Positions 43,601 to 55,665 of a stretch of 64,000 nt of DNA are shown one piece after another. Source of the DNA: Tetragonia tetragonoides (lineage: Eukaryota; Streptophyta; Magnoliopsida; Caryophyllales; Aizoaceae). The position numbers and the translations under genes were made by a program. The notes under the pieces are model-generated. The model saw only the letters and a program-made list of their open reading frames with translations. It had not been told where the DNA came from and made no database searches. The DNA is taken from the NCBI GenBank assembly GCA_038025085.1, contig CM076144.1, positions 36,614,501-36,678,500 of the forward strand, in the 5' to 3' direction. The stretch's first letter is position 1. Every line of letters begins with the position of its first letter.

Positions 43601-45329
43601 GATTCATGCACGACACATGATCCCATTTGCGTGCTTCACGTTTCGTGCGTACCTCCAATGGTAAGAAAAAGAAAGTGGCGGCCTCCCGGTTACTTTGTAG
43701 CATATTTTTTGCTATATATTCAGGCAGCCGATAATTGACTGTTAATTATCGATGAAGCCGATCAAGACGCCAATCTTATTATGTTAGATTTATATTTTGT
43801 TATGTTAGATCTTTATTTGTTTAGAGATATTCATCTTTGCAGATGTCGGGTGACTTTTTATAAATGAAAAACGTCTCTTTCTTTCGGTGGAAAAAAAAGA
43901 AAAAAGAACTTGTGCCGGATTGAAGGGGGTTGAGTCTTGTCGAAGGTGTGAGAGCTTTTACGAACTAAATTTTACCTCATGCATGATAGTGATTAGTGTG
44001 GTACCTTATGATATGTATGTACCGAATATTATATGTACCAACACCAACGTGTATTGTGTTTTAAACAGAAGGCCAAATTGGGAAAAACCACATCATCATC
44101 TCTGTCTTGCTCTAGCCGTCGAAGATCAAGCCAGGCGTTGTTGTCCAAATAATCAGACGGATTTTTGATTTGTGTTTGATGGCAACTCATGGATATCTCA
44201 AGCTCTGGTAATATCTTTTCTCTCTCTTTTTCTTTTATTTTTAAATGCTTCTGCAAAATGATGGAGTTAGATTTGTGGTTGTTGGGATTGAAATTGCTAT
44301 AGGCTATTAATTATCGTAGTTGATTGATTAATCGATATTGTTGTTAGCTGGTTAATTGCTAATGTAGAGTTTTTTTTGCTAGCTGGTTAGTGATAATGGG
44401 GAATAATAAAGTTTTAATAAAAACTAAATATGAGTTTTTGGTGTAATAAAAATAGGAAACTACAAATATCAGGTCGATCTGAAGTGTACTTGTGTTTGAC
44501 ATTGCTACAACTATAATTAGCTAATTTATTCCCACTAGGGCATCCATGCAATTTCACCCGCAATCGCGAACACCAATATCGAAGTGGTTCTCTGGTTTTT
44601 TCTTTTATTTTTGAATCTTGAGTTTGTTCTTTGGTTTTCCTTGTTAACATCTTATTGTGACACAAAGTATTCTCATGTGGTTCATGTTTGTTGTGTTATG
44701 TGCAGATAAACAGATGCTTTCAAACAAACAAAAGTTGTATCTCATTTAGAAAACGTACAACTCCTTCAATCAAAAACTTTGAAAGGTACTTCTAAACTAT
44801 ATATCTCTAGTGTTTGCTTTATATACTACTAGTAGTATTTTGAATAGTTTCGAGTTGATTAATTTACTCGACATTTTTCTAAAAAAACTTACCTGAAAAA
44901 GAAATAGGAAGATGAATTTGGGACAACCCATAAAGATAAGTGAAAAGATGAATTTGGAAGAGATGAATTTGGGACAACCCTATCATATTCATTGTGTACT
45001 ATTTTGTATTAATAGCACTGTATATTGAAGTCTTATATAAAGATTGATGTGTTTAAGTATTTTGATTTAATAAATTTAAGTATATGGGTTGTTTTTTAGT
45101 CGAAGATAAGTGAAAAGATGAATTGTGATTGAAGTCGAAGGTATAAGTGATTGATTTAATAAACTTTGAAAGATAAGTATATGTGATTGATGGGACTTTA
45201 AAATCTAATGTGGGAAACGGAAACTGGGAAGTCCCAAAACTACTAGAACACAGCTTTCCACTTTACCAAAAAAAAAAAAAAAAGCTTTCCTATTCTGAGT
45301 AACAATATGAATATCTCTCTCCCAAGGGC
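43601..45329. other. Intergenic, no confident gene
   Basis: AT-rich DNA. An A-rich tail at about 43891-43907 after a TATAAATGAAAAACG segment may be another retroposon end. 44063-44212 has a leader-like stretch ending CAAGCTCTG|GTAATATC. The KIB promoter segment (GGGAAGTCCCAAAACTACTA) begins near 45228. Confidence 0.4.
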
Positions 45330-45337
45330 TATAAAAA
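45330..45337 (+). promoter_or_regulatory. TATA box of KIB copy 5
   Basis: TATAAAAA in GGGCTATAAAAAGC, 119 bp before the ATG, same context as in copies 1, 3 and 6. Confidence 0.55.
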
Positions 45338-45448
45338 GCTTTCATGTTCTGTTAACATTAACAATAACGCTTCTTAATCTTTTATTTTCTTTTGTTGTCG
45401 TTCAGAGGTGTCATAAAAGCCTTTGGTGGTGTACGTATAGCTATTAGA

Positions 45449-46646
45449 ATGGCAAATTGGGGTGAGATTCCAAGAGATATTGCACAAGAGATTGTTGGAC
45501 ATCTAGATTTCTATGAAGATTGTGAAATATTTAGCCAGGTTTGTTCCCGTTGGAGATTAGCATGGAAGGAAGCAAGCAATTCCGACAAGACCAACACCCG
45601 GCAGCCTCCTTTGCTCATGCTGGCTAATGATCCCCGAAATCCATACCGCAGATATTACAGCCTTGTCAATGGTATGATCCGCAAAATTGATCTCCCTCCT
45701 CCCGTGGTTGCTGAGCAGGATGTTGATCCAATCCGGAGGTACTTCTCCTCGTGTGGCTGGGTCATCTCGGTCACCCAAATGAAGCCGCGAAAGTATTAAT
45801 CTTTCCAGTCCCTTTTCGGGGAAGGTGATCAAGCTGCCTACTATTCCATTATATTTTGACAAGTATGATGAAGATCCTGTTCGGTTGCAAGTACTGTTTC
45901 TAAACAAATTTATCTTATCAAAGAGCCCATCCAATGATTCCGATGACGATTTGGAGATTGCCTTCATACTGGAAGCCAACCAAGAGATTGCCTTTTGGAG
46001 ATATGGGGAAGAACAATGGACGACCAAGACCTTAGATTTCAAGCTCAGTTGGAGTCATGACGTGTGTTTCTTCCGAGGAGAATTCTACACCATCAATGAT
46101 CACAAATTGCATGTTTTTGCCATGGGAAGCGATAAATATAATCGTCCGCCAAGGATCGTGGACAACTTAACGGAAAAAGTCCTTGGACGTGATAGTCGTG
46201 GCAGCACGTCGACGATCTATCTACTGGAATGGATGCGGGAAGGAGGGCTGACAACGTTGTTGGTGGTCCTCAGGGACATATATATGGATCATGATAGTAA
46301 TGAACATACGACCATTCGGTGGCAAGTATTTGAGTACAATGTTGACAATGGAGAGTGCAAACAAGTAAAGAGCTTGGGGAATAAGGCTATCTTCGTGGGC
46401 TACAACTCTACCTTCTCTGTAGTGGCATCCGACAATGATGAACGTGGTTGCAAACCCAATTGCATCTATTTTACGGATGATAATAATGAGTTTTATTATG
46501 ACGATAATAAAGCAGAAAGCGACATGGGCGTCTATAGTTTGGCAGAAGGCGAAGTTATTGAGCCACCTGCTTATCAAGGTCCTTCACGTTTATGTCAAAT
46601 CACCCCGCCTATCTGGGTCGAAAACAATGCCCTGTTCTCCAGTTGA
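45449..46646 (+). pseudogene. F-box/DUF295 (KIB-type) copy 5, single frameshift
   Basis: The ATG at 45449 starts MANWGEIPRDIAQEIVGHLD with a good F-box (SQVCSRWRLAWKE). The first frame runs to 45799. One extra T in AAGTATTAATC near 45798 (AAGTATAATC in copy 6) makes a stop after QMKPRKY. The remaining 273 codons (from 45825) are uninterrupted: MIKLPTIPLYFDKYDED, IAFWRYGEEQWTTKTLDF, VCFFRGEFYTIND, IYLLEWMREGGLTTLLV, KPNCIYFTDD and QITPPIWVENN. A longer upstream frame from 45392 exists, but the shared start is MANW. Apart from this one base it would be about 399 aa. Confidence 0.88.
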
Positions 46647-47224
46647 ATCGTGCCCAATTGTTGCTCAACAACCCTCTTCTTTCCATCGTAGACACTGGAC
46701 AACGGGAAAATCATTCCTATTCAAGGAATAGAAATCACGTTGCTAGTTTCATTTTCATAGAGGTTTTTAAGCTGAATGTAGAATGAGCACTTGTCTAGTT
46801 TATTACTGATTGACATTGTACTACAGTTATGAATGACTGAATGAACTAACACAGATCCAGATATATGCATTAAGCATAGATACACACTATTTATATTGAT
46901 TTTGGTCATGCTAGCTTCTCATTGCTTTTGTGTCTGATATTACTGCTACCGTGCTAAGTCTATGTGATGAAAATGATGGCTGCAACCGACTGTCGGCAAA
47001 AGGTTGAAAACCCCCAGCAGCTGTATGACAAGTTTGCCTTACATATTCCTATTGCATCTAAAACCCCAGCAGCACTCTTATCTTGAAAAAAGCCTCGCAG
47101 CACAGGCTGCAACTGTGAAGTAGATGACCATTATATTGTTTACCATAGTTTTATGGAATAGGCCAGGCCTACAAGTGAAAGAACTTAACAGATCCATTTT
47201 CTTCATGTTCAGAAAGACGTGATT
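46647..47224. other. KIB copy 5 3' flank
   Basis: Up to about 47040 it is shared with the flank of copy 2 (ATGAAAATGATGGCTGCAAC, AAAGGTTGAAAACCCCCAGC). No gene is seen in the rest. Confidence 0.45.
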
Positions 47225-47378
47225 TCACACAAGTAACAGAACATGAATCCTGTACCTTAAAACTTTGAGGGTTCTCTGAAATGACTGCGGTCATAGCTTC
47301 TTCTCCTTCAAAAACAAGCACAGGACCTGACATTTTTCTCGAAACTACTCTAGTAATTAAGCAGCCTTTCATGCCCCA
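47225..47378 (-). pseudogene. Dihydroxy-acid dehydratase exon fragment
   Basis: The minus strand reads SGPVLVFEGEEAMTAVISEN followed by PQSFK and then GTACAG. This matches the SGPALVFEGEEAM-type segment near the C-terminal third of plant dihydroxy-acid dehydratase (IlvD/DHAD), the plastid enzyme of valine and isoleucine synthesis. Only one exon-sized piece is found; upstream lies a poly-T (poly-A on the plus strand, 47379-47398). The flanking frame has no further DHAD motif. It is a stray gene fragment. Confidence 0.6.
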
Positions 47379-48352
47379 AAAAAAAAAAAAAAAAAAAACA
47401 CAGGATATATGGACACATGAAGATGACAAAATCTCTGTTTTTTTTTTCTGCAAGTACTTGCACAGTTCCATGAAATTCCGTCAAATTCACAAAACCTGCA
47501 GAAAAAAAATAATAGTGCCAGAAAATAGAATCCTTCTTTTCCTGTAAATTTTGCTCAGAACACTTTGGAACAAGGTTCCCATACAGTATCTGAATGTGCC
47601 CCGTTTCTTCGATGGGGTTTGACAGTGGCCCTATTATTGAACACTTAGCACTTATAAGCCAATTTTCTGGGTTGGTGTTGTTGTTAGCACTTATAAGCCA
47701 ATCAAAGTCATTATTTTGCACTAATTTGGCAAGGAATATCATTCAATATTACTAATATCAGCATTCAGTCATGGCTGACCATGTGTCATAGCAACTCCTT
47801 GGCCATACTAATATAAATAAGTTAGGAGTCAAAAGCTCCATTACATACTAATATAAATAAGTTAGGAGTCAAAATCTCCATTACATACTAATTATTGTTA
47901 AAGAAGTTTAAACAACTATTAGGAATAGAATCTCGTCCGAAGCTGTGATCCACACTTCCTCTATCTCCTGCTGCATCAAGTGCCTGCACTCCAAAATTTA
48001 CCTTCATCAGTATTCTTAACTATGATTCGGCGTAAATATAGGTCTAGTACCATGACAAAGAGGGGGGTATAGCTGATTTGTGTATCTTCTCATTTACGTG
48101 ACCACATACATACAAGCCCATAAATACATATACTTTAGCCCTTAATCACACTGTATATTATTTATATACACAGTTCTGGACATTCAATAGTGTCATTAAC
48201 AAATTGGCTTCTGAATCAAACAGTTCAGGCAGTTGAAACAATTACATTATCGTGATCCCATTAGAAATTGCCCACATTAGCAGCATACAGATTTGCAAAA
48301 ACACACTCAAAAATATTGTCAAATACATTAAGATATAGGGCTAAATATATCA
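47379..48352. other. Intergenic with short tandem repeats
   Basis: It contains an A run (47379-47398), two copies of TTAGCACTTATAAGCCAAT (about 47646 and 47683), and a 43-bp unit with CATACTAATATAAATAAGTT duplicated in tandem at about 47804-47889. No gene. Confidence 0.5.
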
Positions 48353-48432
48353 TAGGGTGTGTTCTTTTCTATAAAGTGTGCGGATTATTGATTATTGAAA
48401 GTATTCTAAAATAAGTGAAAAAGAACACCCTA
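48353..48432. mobile_element. Tiny MITE, about 76-80 bp
   Basis: GGGTGTGTTCTTTT on the left and, on the other strand, GGGTGTTCTTTTTC on the right, flanked by TA on both sides (48353-48354 and 48431-48432). It resembles the ends of the Tourist-like elements at 15236 and 57110 but has no internal minisatellite. Confidence 0.6.
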
Positions 48433-49119
48433 ACGACGACAACGGTTAGGATCAACATACCTTGTTTTTTTTTTAATTGTGCCTCCCCTTATTATTTGCA
48501 CCCTTGTGATTCTACCTAAATGATCAACATACCATGATACCATGACAAAGAAGGGGTAAAACTGATTTGTGTAGCTTCTCGTTAATCAACACTACGGTAT
48601 ATCTATATACACAGTACATGACACATATATACAAGCCCATAAATAGATATATTTAAACTATATTAATACATATATTTAGGCCCTACTATATCTTAATATG
48701 AGGTAATGAACAAAAAGTCCTGACTAAAACTCATGAGAGACGATGATAACTACTATTTGGTAGTCTATCATATTATTAATAAAAGAGTACACAAATTATC
48801 AAAAAAAGAAAAAACTCATGAGAGACAAAGAGGCAATGAATAGAGCAAAATAAAAATCCCCCCTTTCTCTGCCGTAACATAATTCTCTATTTCTCTTCCC
48901 CCCTCTCTGTCTATCTTGTTACTCTCCCTCTATATGTATCCTGATCCCCGTAACTCTCTCTCTCTCCTTCATTTTTCGTCTTTTTTTTTTTTTTTTTTTT
49001 CTTTTTTCTCTCTCCTCCCCCTCTCTCATAGAACTTAAAGGGAACACATAAGTGCACATGAGATCCAAACAGAACATACCTTAACTCATTAACTGTGCTC
49101 CCCGCCATGTTGTTCAAAC
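48433..49119. other. Intergenic, simple-sequence rich
   Basis: CT-rich stretches (48880-49030) including a T run at about 48981-49000. No gene. Confidence 0.4.
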
Positions 49120-49400
49120 TCACTCATTTTGTCGAAGCAAATTTTGCAGATACTGCAACGTAAACGTTGATTTTCACCATGCTTCTGGAGGTAATGCTTT
49201 CGCATCTTTTATTCCGTGTACAATTTTTGGCACAAAAAGCATGGGAATTTTGGCTCCTCCCTTTTCCCGTCATTTTTCCCCATTGGAACCCGAAGATCAA
49301 ACTTTACTTTAGAATGAGAGGGTGTGTCAAATGGTAGTGTGAGTGAAGTAGCAAACAAAATGGTGGTGTGACTGATTGATTTATATTCATGATGGCTCAA
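49120..49400 (-). pseudogene. C2H2 zinc-finger relic
   Basis: The minus strand starts at the ATG ending at 49400. It reads ...GKNDGKREEPKFPCFLCQKL, a stop, then KMRKHYLQKHGENQRLRC and SICKICFDKM. C-x2-C followed by H-x4-H-type spacing and a second C-x2-C fits a finger array cut by an in-frame TAA. The parent gene is not identified. Confidence 0.4.
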
Positions 49401-50469
49401 CTACTAGATGCATAGTATGTTCATGCCTCTAACCTAAGCATTTGGGTTGTGTGAACAGTAACAGCTGTAAAAGATGAGCAGGTAATATGATCACAGATAC
49501 AAAATTCAAGCGCCAAGGGTATTACTCAAAAGGAGTAGCTCCTGGAAACCAAAATGGGAAAAACATACAACTCTAGATGCCATGGGACTAACTAGACTAG
49601 AGCAAGATTAGAGAGATGAAACAAACCATGCATAACCAAACAGAGAGAGGATGGAACCTGGATCTTGAACCAATGTTGAAGCCTCTAGACAACTGTACAG
49701 CCACTCCCTCTAAATCTGAGCATGGAAAAGTTTTTACGTGTCCTGTTACCTGAAACAAAATAACCAATAGTGTGAACTTTCACTGTCCAGAAGATAGTGC
49801 AAGCTTCAAGTGAGAGGAAACAAATAAATCATTTGTTTGGGTAAGGCAATTCCAAAAATAAAATGATAATCGGAGCTGATTGTTTATAACAAAGCATGAT
49901 CTGTACATCTCGCATCTCGCATCTCCCCCCCCCCCCCCCCCCCCCGCGAGGCCCTCTCTCGAACTAACCCTGTATACACACTTCTAAAATTCAGCAGAGA
50001 CATGAGAAGCAAATAGAGAGTGTGTGTGGGATTGAGAACATTGCGAACACTCTTAACCACCAACCTAATACGAAAAATGCATGTACACAGCAAACACAGT
50101 TGAAGGAAGAAGATGTGGGGTTCGACTCCTCCATATGCATATTCATAGATCTACCCCAAACTAAAAATCTACTTAGTCCCTGTCCTACCCAGTTTAACCA
50201 GACTAAGTCTAAGTTTTTAATGTATACAGATTTCTCGGAAGAAGTCATGATGGCAATCAAATTCTGCTCACATCCCAGATGAACACCCACAATTACAATT
50301 AAAAAAAAGACAGCTTTGTGGAGCAAAAAAGAAGAAAGACAGCTTCGTTGTAAATTCAAAACAGTCAAGTTCAGATAAGCAATGAGCTATAACTCCATGA
50401 GACTATATCCATACCTTATAGATTGTAGCTTTACTAACTGCACGCAGAGGCTCAGGGGGATCAGGTCAT
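49401..50469. other. Intergenic with poly-C tract
   Basis: No gene is recognised. It contains an uninterrupted run of 21 C at 49925-49945 after three CGCATCTC-like units. Part may be the 3' flank of the MAPKKK pseudogene. Confidence 0.45.
49925..49945. repeat. Poly-C (poly-G) tract, 21 bp
   Basis: A homopolymer of 21 C, unusual in this AT-rich window, able in principle to form G-quadruplex or i-motif structures. Confidence 0.95.
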
Positions 50470-53400
50470 TTAAAGGATCTATCTCTTAAAGGGGACCACA
50501 TTTCTAATAAAAGGATGCTCCAATAGCTGAACAGCTGCAGGACGATCCAGTCGGTTTTGCCGCAAACACTGCCTCACGAGTCCTTTCCATCCTCTGAGAA
50601 ATGATCAGGGATAGCAGGCAGTTCTTTGCTGTTACCAATCTTGAATAGAGCTGCAACCTTTTGAACAACCAAAGCAAAATGACTGAAGTTAACTTAAGGA
50701 AGAAGAAGCAACGTCCAGGAAGGGAGATCGATGCCTGGGAATTTCTGGAGGAAGAAGGACACTAGAATCTGTTTATATCCAGTCCAGTTTGTTATTTTAA
50801 AATAGCAGGCTAGAAGGCAACATCAAGTGTCATAGAGCCCAGAGCTAATTTTGATTTTAATTCCTTGAACCCAAGCTACTAACCCCTTCATATTGGATCC
50901 GCGGAGGTTTTGCAGTTGCCATCTCTGTGACAGTGCACCCAAGACTCCATATACCAACAGCAAGATTGCACCCCTTGGAATTCCGAAATACCTGCAGAGT
51001 TAAAACAATTGTAACATCTTCTACTAAAAGAAAATTTTAAACAAAGGAGCAAAGGGCCAAACAATAAAGTACACTAACCTCAGGAGTCATCTAGTAAGGG
51101 CTTTCCTTGAATGACAATTGACAACAGACAAGACTGCCCTGTGATCTGCAAGACATTCGGGTAAGACCTTCTACTGAATAGTCCAGCTTACAGATTATGC
51201 AGACACCACCTAAACCAGGTTTACAATATATGCTACATTGAGATCTTGTTATTCACTTGCCATATGTAATTCCCTTCTGATCTAGCAATGTTCTTTTTCA
51301 CCAAAACCAACCTCTTTGGAGCACTGGGACAAAATTGAAAAAGTGTGATTTCTTTTACTATGTTACAGAAGGAACGGGTAACAATACTTATTAACTGCTT
51401 AAGGATATCTACCAGATTCCTGAAGACCCTTAGTATTTGTCAAGTCACAAAAACTAAAGCACATAAATAGATCTTCTACCTTTACATCCACTTTGCTCAA
51501 GTTGAACTACAATTTGTATATTGGTGTATTATGTAAGTTAATATGTGAGAATCAAGAGATGCTTCAATTGTTAGGAGTATTGTCCCTACACTCACACACA
51601 CATCCAGCATTCATACAGAATCACAGAACTTATAAGAACTTGCTGTCATATCCGGCACCATCGTATAACAAGAAGCATCTACAAAGTAACAAGGGATGCA
51701 AGTGAGGCGCCCAAATACCAGAAAGAGGTATAGGTTATTTGACAGAGACTAAAAGTTCCTACATGTTTTGCCATGCCAAATTCCGCCAATTTAACCCGGC
51801 CACTTGGATCCACAACAAGTATATTTGCCCCTTTGATGTCTCTACAGAGCATAAGCCGTGAACAAATACATCAGATAGCTAACAAAAGTAAGGCACAGAA
51901 AAAAAAGAAAAAAAAAAAAAAAAAGGAACTAAAGTTTAGCTGAAGCCTTTCTCTTTGGTTCTTTTTCTGCTCATTTTGAAGTTTTAAATAGAAGAAACCC
52001 AACCTAGTTATAATTAAAATGACACTCACCTATGAACAGTATTTTTAGCATGCAAATACATGAGTCCACACAAAATTTGTTGTGCATAGCTACGGATAGC
52101 TGATTCACCAACTGTCCATATTCCCGAAGAAGTTTATGGATGGAACCACAAGAGACATATTCTAAGTAGATATACAGTTTGTCATCAACCTACAAGAAAT
52201 TGGAGCCTTTGGAATGAGAGATATAGAATAGAGTTTGATTGTTTTGCCAATATATAATGCTCCTAGCAACATCCCATGTATAACAAAAGATTTATAAAGC
52301 GAAAAGCAAACAGATGCGGAATAACTATAAAAGGGTTTCCCTCACATGCAAAACTGGAAAATCTATGACTACTAAAAGCACCTATAACCAGATTGCCAAC
52401 AACGTATGCCGAAGTAAACAGGAAAATAGGGTGCATAAAACAGGAGGCAGTGAATGTGAAACGTACAAAAAAGCTTTTCCTTCTCAGAACCAAAATAGCA
52501 CACAATATTGGGATGCCTTAAGCAGCTCAGCAAAGTGATTTCCTGCCATGTTGTCAAGACGCCTAGGTTGATTCATAGCAGACAATTGAATCACATGATG
52601 TAGTACAAACAGGCATAACAGAGCCATAGTAATTATAAAAATAAAGAAACAAATAATTAGAGTCCTACTAATTCACACAGTGACGAGTACAACAAACAGC
52701 GAACTAGTAAGACATACTTGCTCAAACTGCTGCACGCATTCTTTTGACTTGCCATCATCTGAAAACAACGTGACCTCCTTCATTGCACACATCTTGCCAC
52801 TTGCACTGTCAACCAAGGAATGAAACAGAATCAAACAAACAAATTCTGAGTCCTACAAGGAAAGAAATCTAACATGAAAATTAAAGAAACTCAACATTAT
52901 AATCCAATGAACAAAGATGAAGGGCTCATGAAGGAGGAAGTATATTGAAATTGAATAGATCCCACAAGAACAATCACGAACTTTCTTCACTACGGAATCT
53001 ACGACAAATAAACATGTTTGGGAAAGTGCATAATACAGAGTGTGGTTAACGAACCTGTTAAACCCCAGATAGACATGACCAAAACTACCACTTCCTACAA
53101 GGCGACCCTTCTTCCAACGTGAGAAATGGCTTGTCGAACTATCTGCTCGGCCAGTATGGGTAGGGAGTGTTGGAGATATGACTGTTGGATATGAAGATGG
53201 CAATGAAGTTGGGTTTGTTACCCGAGGATCTTTCCATCATCACTGTTCAAGGAAGAGTCTGTGGGGCACCCTCCAGCCTGAGGATGTGAAGAAGTAGCAG
53301 AACTGCTATGTGTACAAGAACCTTGACCATGGGTAGTCATTTTAGAACTTGCTTTAGGTGAACACTCACGACTGCACCTACTTTGAGACCAAAAAGGCGA

Positions 53401-54410
53401 CATATCTCCTTTGACTGACTTATGTCCTGAAGTTTGACCAGAACCTGGACTGGAGCAATGTGCACATCCAACCAAACTCACATCTGAACATTGTGTTTTC
53501 AAACAGAAACCAGAGCTCATAATTTTATCATGGCCACAACACCCACAAGCCCTCACAGGACTTCGTGAAGGACTTGAAATTGAGCTGATTGAAGAACTAA
53601 AGAAACCAGCACGAGGAGGGATCTGCAGCTCGGTCATATGGGTGCTTAAAGTTCCCTGGTCTTTTGTGGATGTAGGAGGAATATGATAATTGAATGGCAG
53701 GTTATGTGGCTTCCACTGTTCATGACAATAGGGGAGTGATCCTTGTTCCTTTTTCTGTAGCGTAAAACAACAACAAAAAGTTTATTTGTTTAAGGTATTT
53801 TTAAAGCAATTAGAAAAATATATCACGCGCAGATCTCTGCATAGAAATGACAAAATGTTGGTAGAGAAATCCACCTGGAAGGGCTGTTAATAGCAGTTAT
53901 GTTCCCACTTTCATAGTTAGATGCCTGGGGGCTCAACAGCCTAGAATCAGGTTGATCATCTATGTCCATTGAGCTATTACAAAAGACTGATGCAGTACCT
54001 AACTCTCCGCAGCCATCTGAGGCAAATGGCTTATCAGGATCATACCCACGCAACTCCAATCTTGATGCGCAAACGCCAGAGTCAGCAATTCCTACACTGG
54101 AAGAGGTTGAGCATGACTTAGCTAATCTTTTTTCTGGTGCAAGCCTGGAAGTGGAAGAGGTTGAGCATGAGAGTCTTCAGCAAAACTCTGGCAACGGGAT
54201 ACTTGTGCAGAGGGTAACGCTGATCTTGACTTAGCTAATCTTTTTTCTGAAACCATGTCAATGGTGAACCTTTGCGATCCACCAGATTAACAGCTGTCCT
54301 TTCCTTCTGATCCACTTTTAAATTTCCTGTGTATTGCATCAATAAAAACCTCCTCTACTGATCTTTCGTTTAACATTTTTCGACGAGGACTTCCCCCACC
54401 ATGAAGGCAT
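50470..54410 (-). pseudogene. YDA-like: YODA-like MAPKKK pseudogene, nine exons
   Basis: Approximate exons (minus): 54410-53878, 53754-53055, 52806-52730, 52555-52483, 52191-52032, 51850-51766, 51142-51085, 50992-50887 and 50660-50470. The N-terminus MPSWWGKSSSKNVKRK, then FIDAIHRKFKSGSEGKD, QVSRCQSFAE and DSRLLSPQASNYESGN, is diagnostic of the YODA/MAPKKK4 group, which acts above MAPKK4/5 in stomatal and embryo patterning. Kinase parts: SRWKKGRLVGSGSFGHVYLG (P-loop), CAMKEVTLFSDD (catalytic Lys), HPNIVCYFGSE, LYIYLEYVS, RDIKGANIL, KLAEFGMAKH and GIWSLGCTVTEMAT. Lesions: frameshifts in exons 1, 2, 5 and 9, stops in exons 1 and 7 (SPY then stop, where Trp is expected), and DFG changed to EFG. 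Introns are retained, so it is a duplicated, not processed, copy. Confidence 0.88.
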
Positions 54411-55422
54411 GGTTACGTGCTAAGACAAATGCAATGTGCTATTTAGACTTGTTGCATCCAAGGAAGAGAGATTGTTATGATTTTGTCATGAATCCAGAAA
54501 AGAGTTCCGTTTGAAGAGAAACACAGATGTATAAGAACCTGTTTTTACACCTAAAAAGAATTAGTTTCTTACTGCCAAAAGATTATACAGTAAACACAAT
54601 AGAACAATATAAAGGGTTTTAATCAAGATCCCAAAAGTACACTTAGATATACTAGAGTAAGCTAATAAAGCAAAATAGAGCTGAATTTATACAAGAAGAA
54701 CCTGGTCAATAAATTCCTTCAGCAAGAAAGTAACACAATGAAGCACAACATATCTAATGTATATATACATCATGGCAACCACTAAAAACCTCAGAGAACT
54801 AACAAGGATTTATACGAATTGACTAATGTGCCATCGATATTCTAGCTTGAAAGAGAGTCATGAATATTTGAAATTCGAACACAACAAAATAAGATCTAGA
54901 GCCCTATTTAAAACAAGTTCAAATCTATCACATTCGGTCTAATGCGGAAAGTGTTAAAAGAGCAGACCTTCATTCCCACCATTCCATTAAAGTTCAAGAC
55001 TTAAGCTCTTTGTAACCACCATCAGATGGTTCATAATCAATCTCTAACACCCTACGATGACTCACTGACAACAACAACCACCACCATTACCATCCACCAG
55101 TACCACCAGTGCAATGGACACCTGCAAGAGCAGACATAGGCCTCTTTTGGGTGGTCAATTAACCCCTTATCTTTATCATTTGTTTTGATAAATATCGTAA
55201 GTTTTACAATTGATGTGATTGTATCTAATTACTCAATATTGCACCCATATTGTAAATTTTCAGGATCCGCCACTGACCAACTGCCTTGAGTGGTCAGTAG
55301 CCTTAACCCCAAAGAGAGATGCAAGAATTACACCGACTGCAAATGTAGTAGTTCAGTTGAACAGATATATTATAGCCTGCACAAGTCATGGGGGCAGAAA
55401 AATTCCCTTTTCTTAACAAGTG
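54411..55422. other. Upstream of the MAPKKK pseudogene, no gene seen
   Basis: AT-rich DNA. 55050-55130 has CAACAACAACCACCACC-like repeats. GGATCCGCCACTG near 55262 resembles one hAT-type end without a partner. Confidence 0.4.
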
Positions 55423-55438
55423 AGTAATATTATTGATC

Positions 55439-55649
55439 GTCCTGAAAGGGTAGTGGAGTTGGTCGTGGAGTTGATATTTTTTGTCATGGGTTCAATTCCC
55501 ACTAGGCCTCTTTGCTGAGTCTGTCTACAAGATTTATCTTGTTGGCTTGCATGATGTGTGTGGTTTGTAGGCTATTGCATACACTCGGGGTTTATCCGGT
55601 GCATACTCGAAGAGCAGTGGCTGAGGGTTCCTCGTATCAAAAAAAGAAA
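55439..55649 (+). mobile_element. tRNA-derived SINE, 211 bp
   Basis: A 16-bp target duplication AGTAATATTATTGATC flanks it (55423-55438 and 55650-55665). It has an A-box-like TAGTGGAGTTGGT (55451-55463) and a B-box GGTTCAATTCC (55489-55499) with normal pol III spacing, and it ends in a short A-rich tail (AAAAAAAGAAA). Only non-coding sequence lies between. These are the standard marks of a plant SINE. Confidence 0.88.
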
Positions 55650-55665
55650 AGTAATATTATTGATC

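Noticed and set aside
53962..54234. Plus-strand 90-aa frame with repeated EVEHE motifs
   Set aside because: It is antisense to exon 1 of the YODA-like pseudogene; the repeat comes from a local duplication in that exon.
55262..55274. GGATCCGCCACTG as right end of a hAT element
   Set aside because: No partner end or target duplication could be found nearby.
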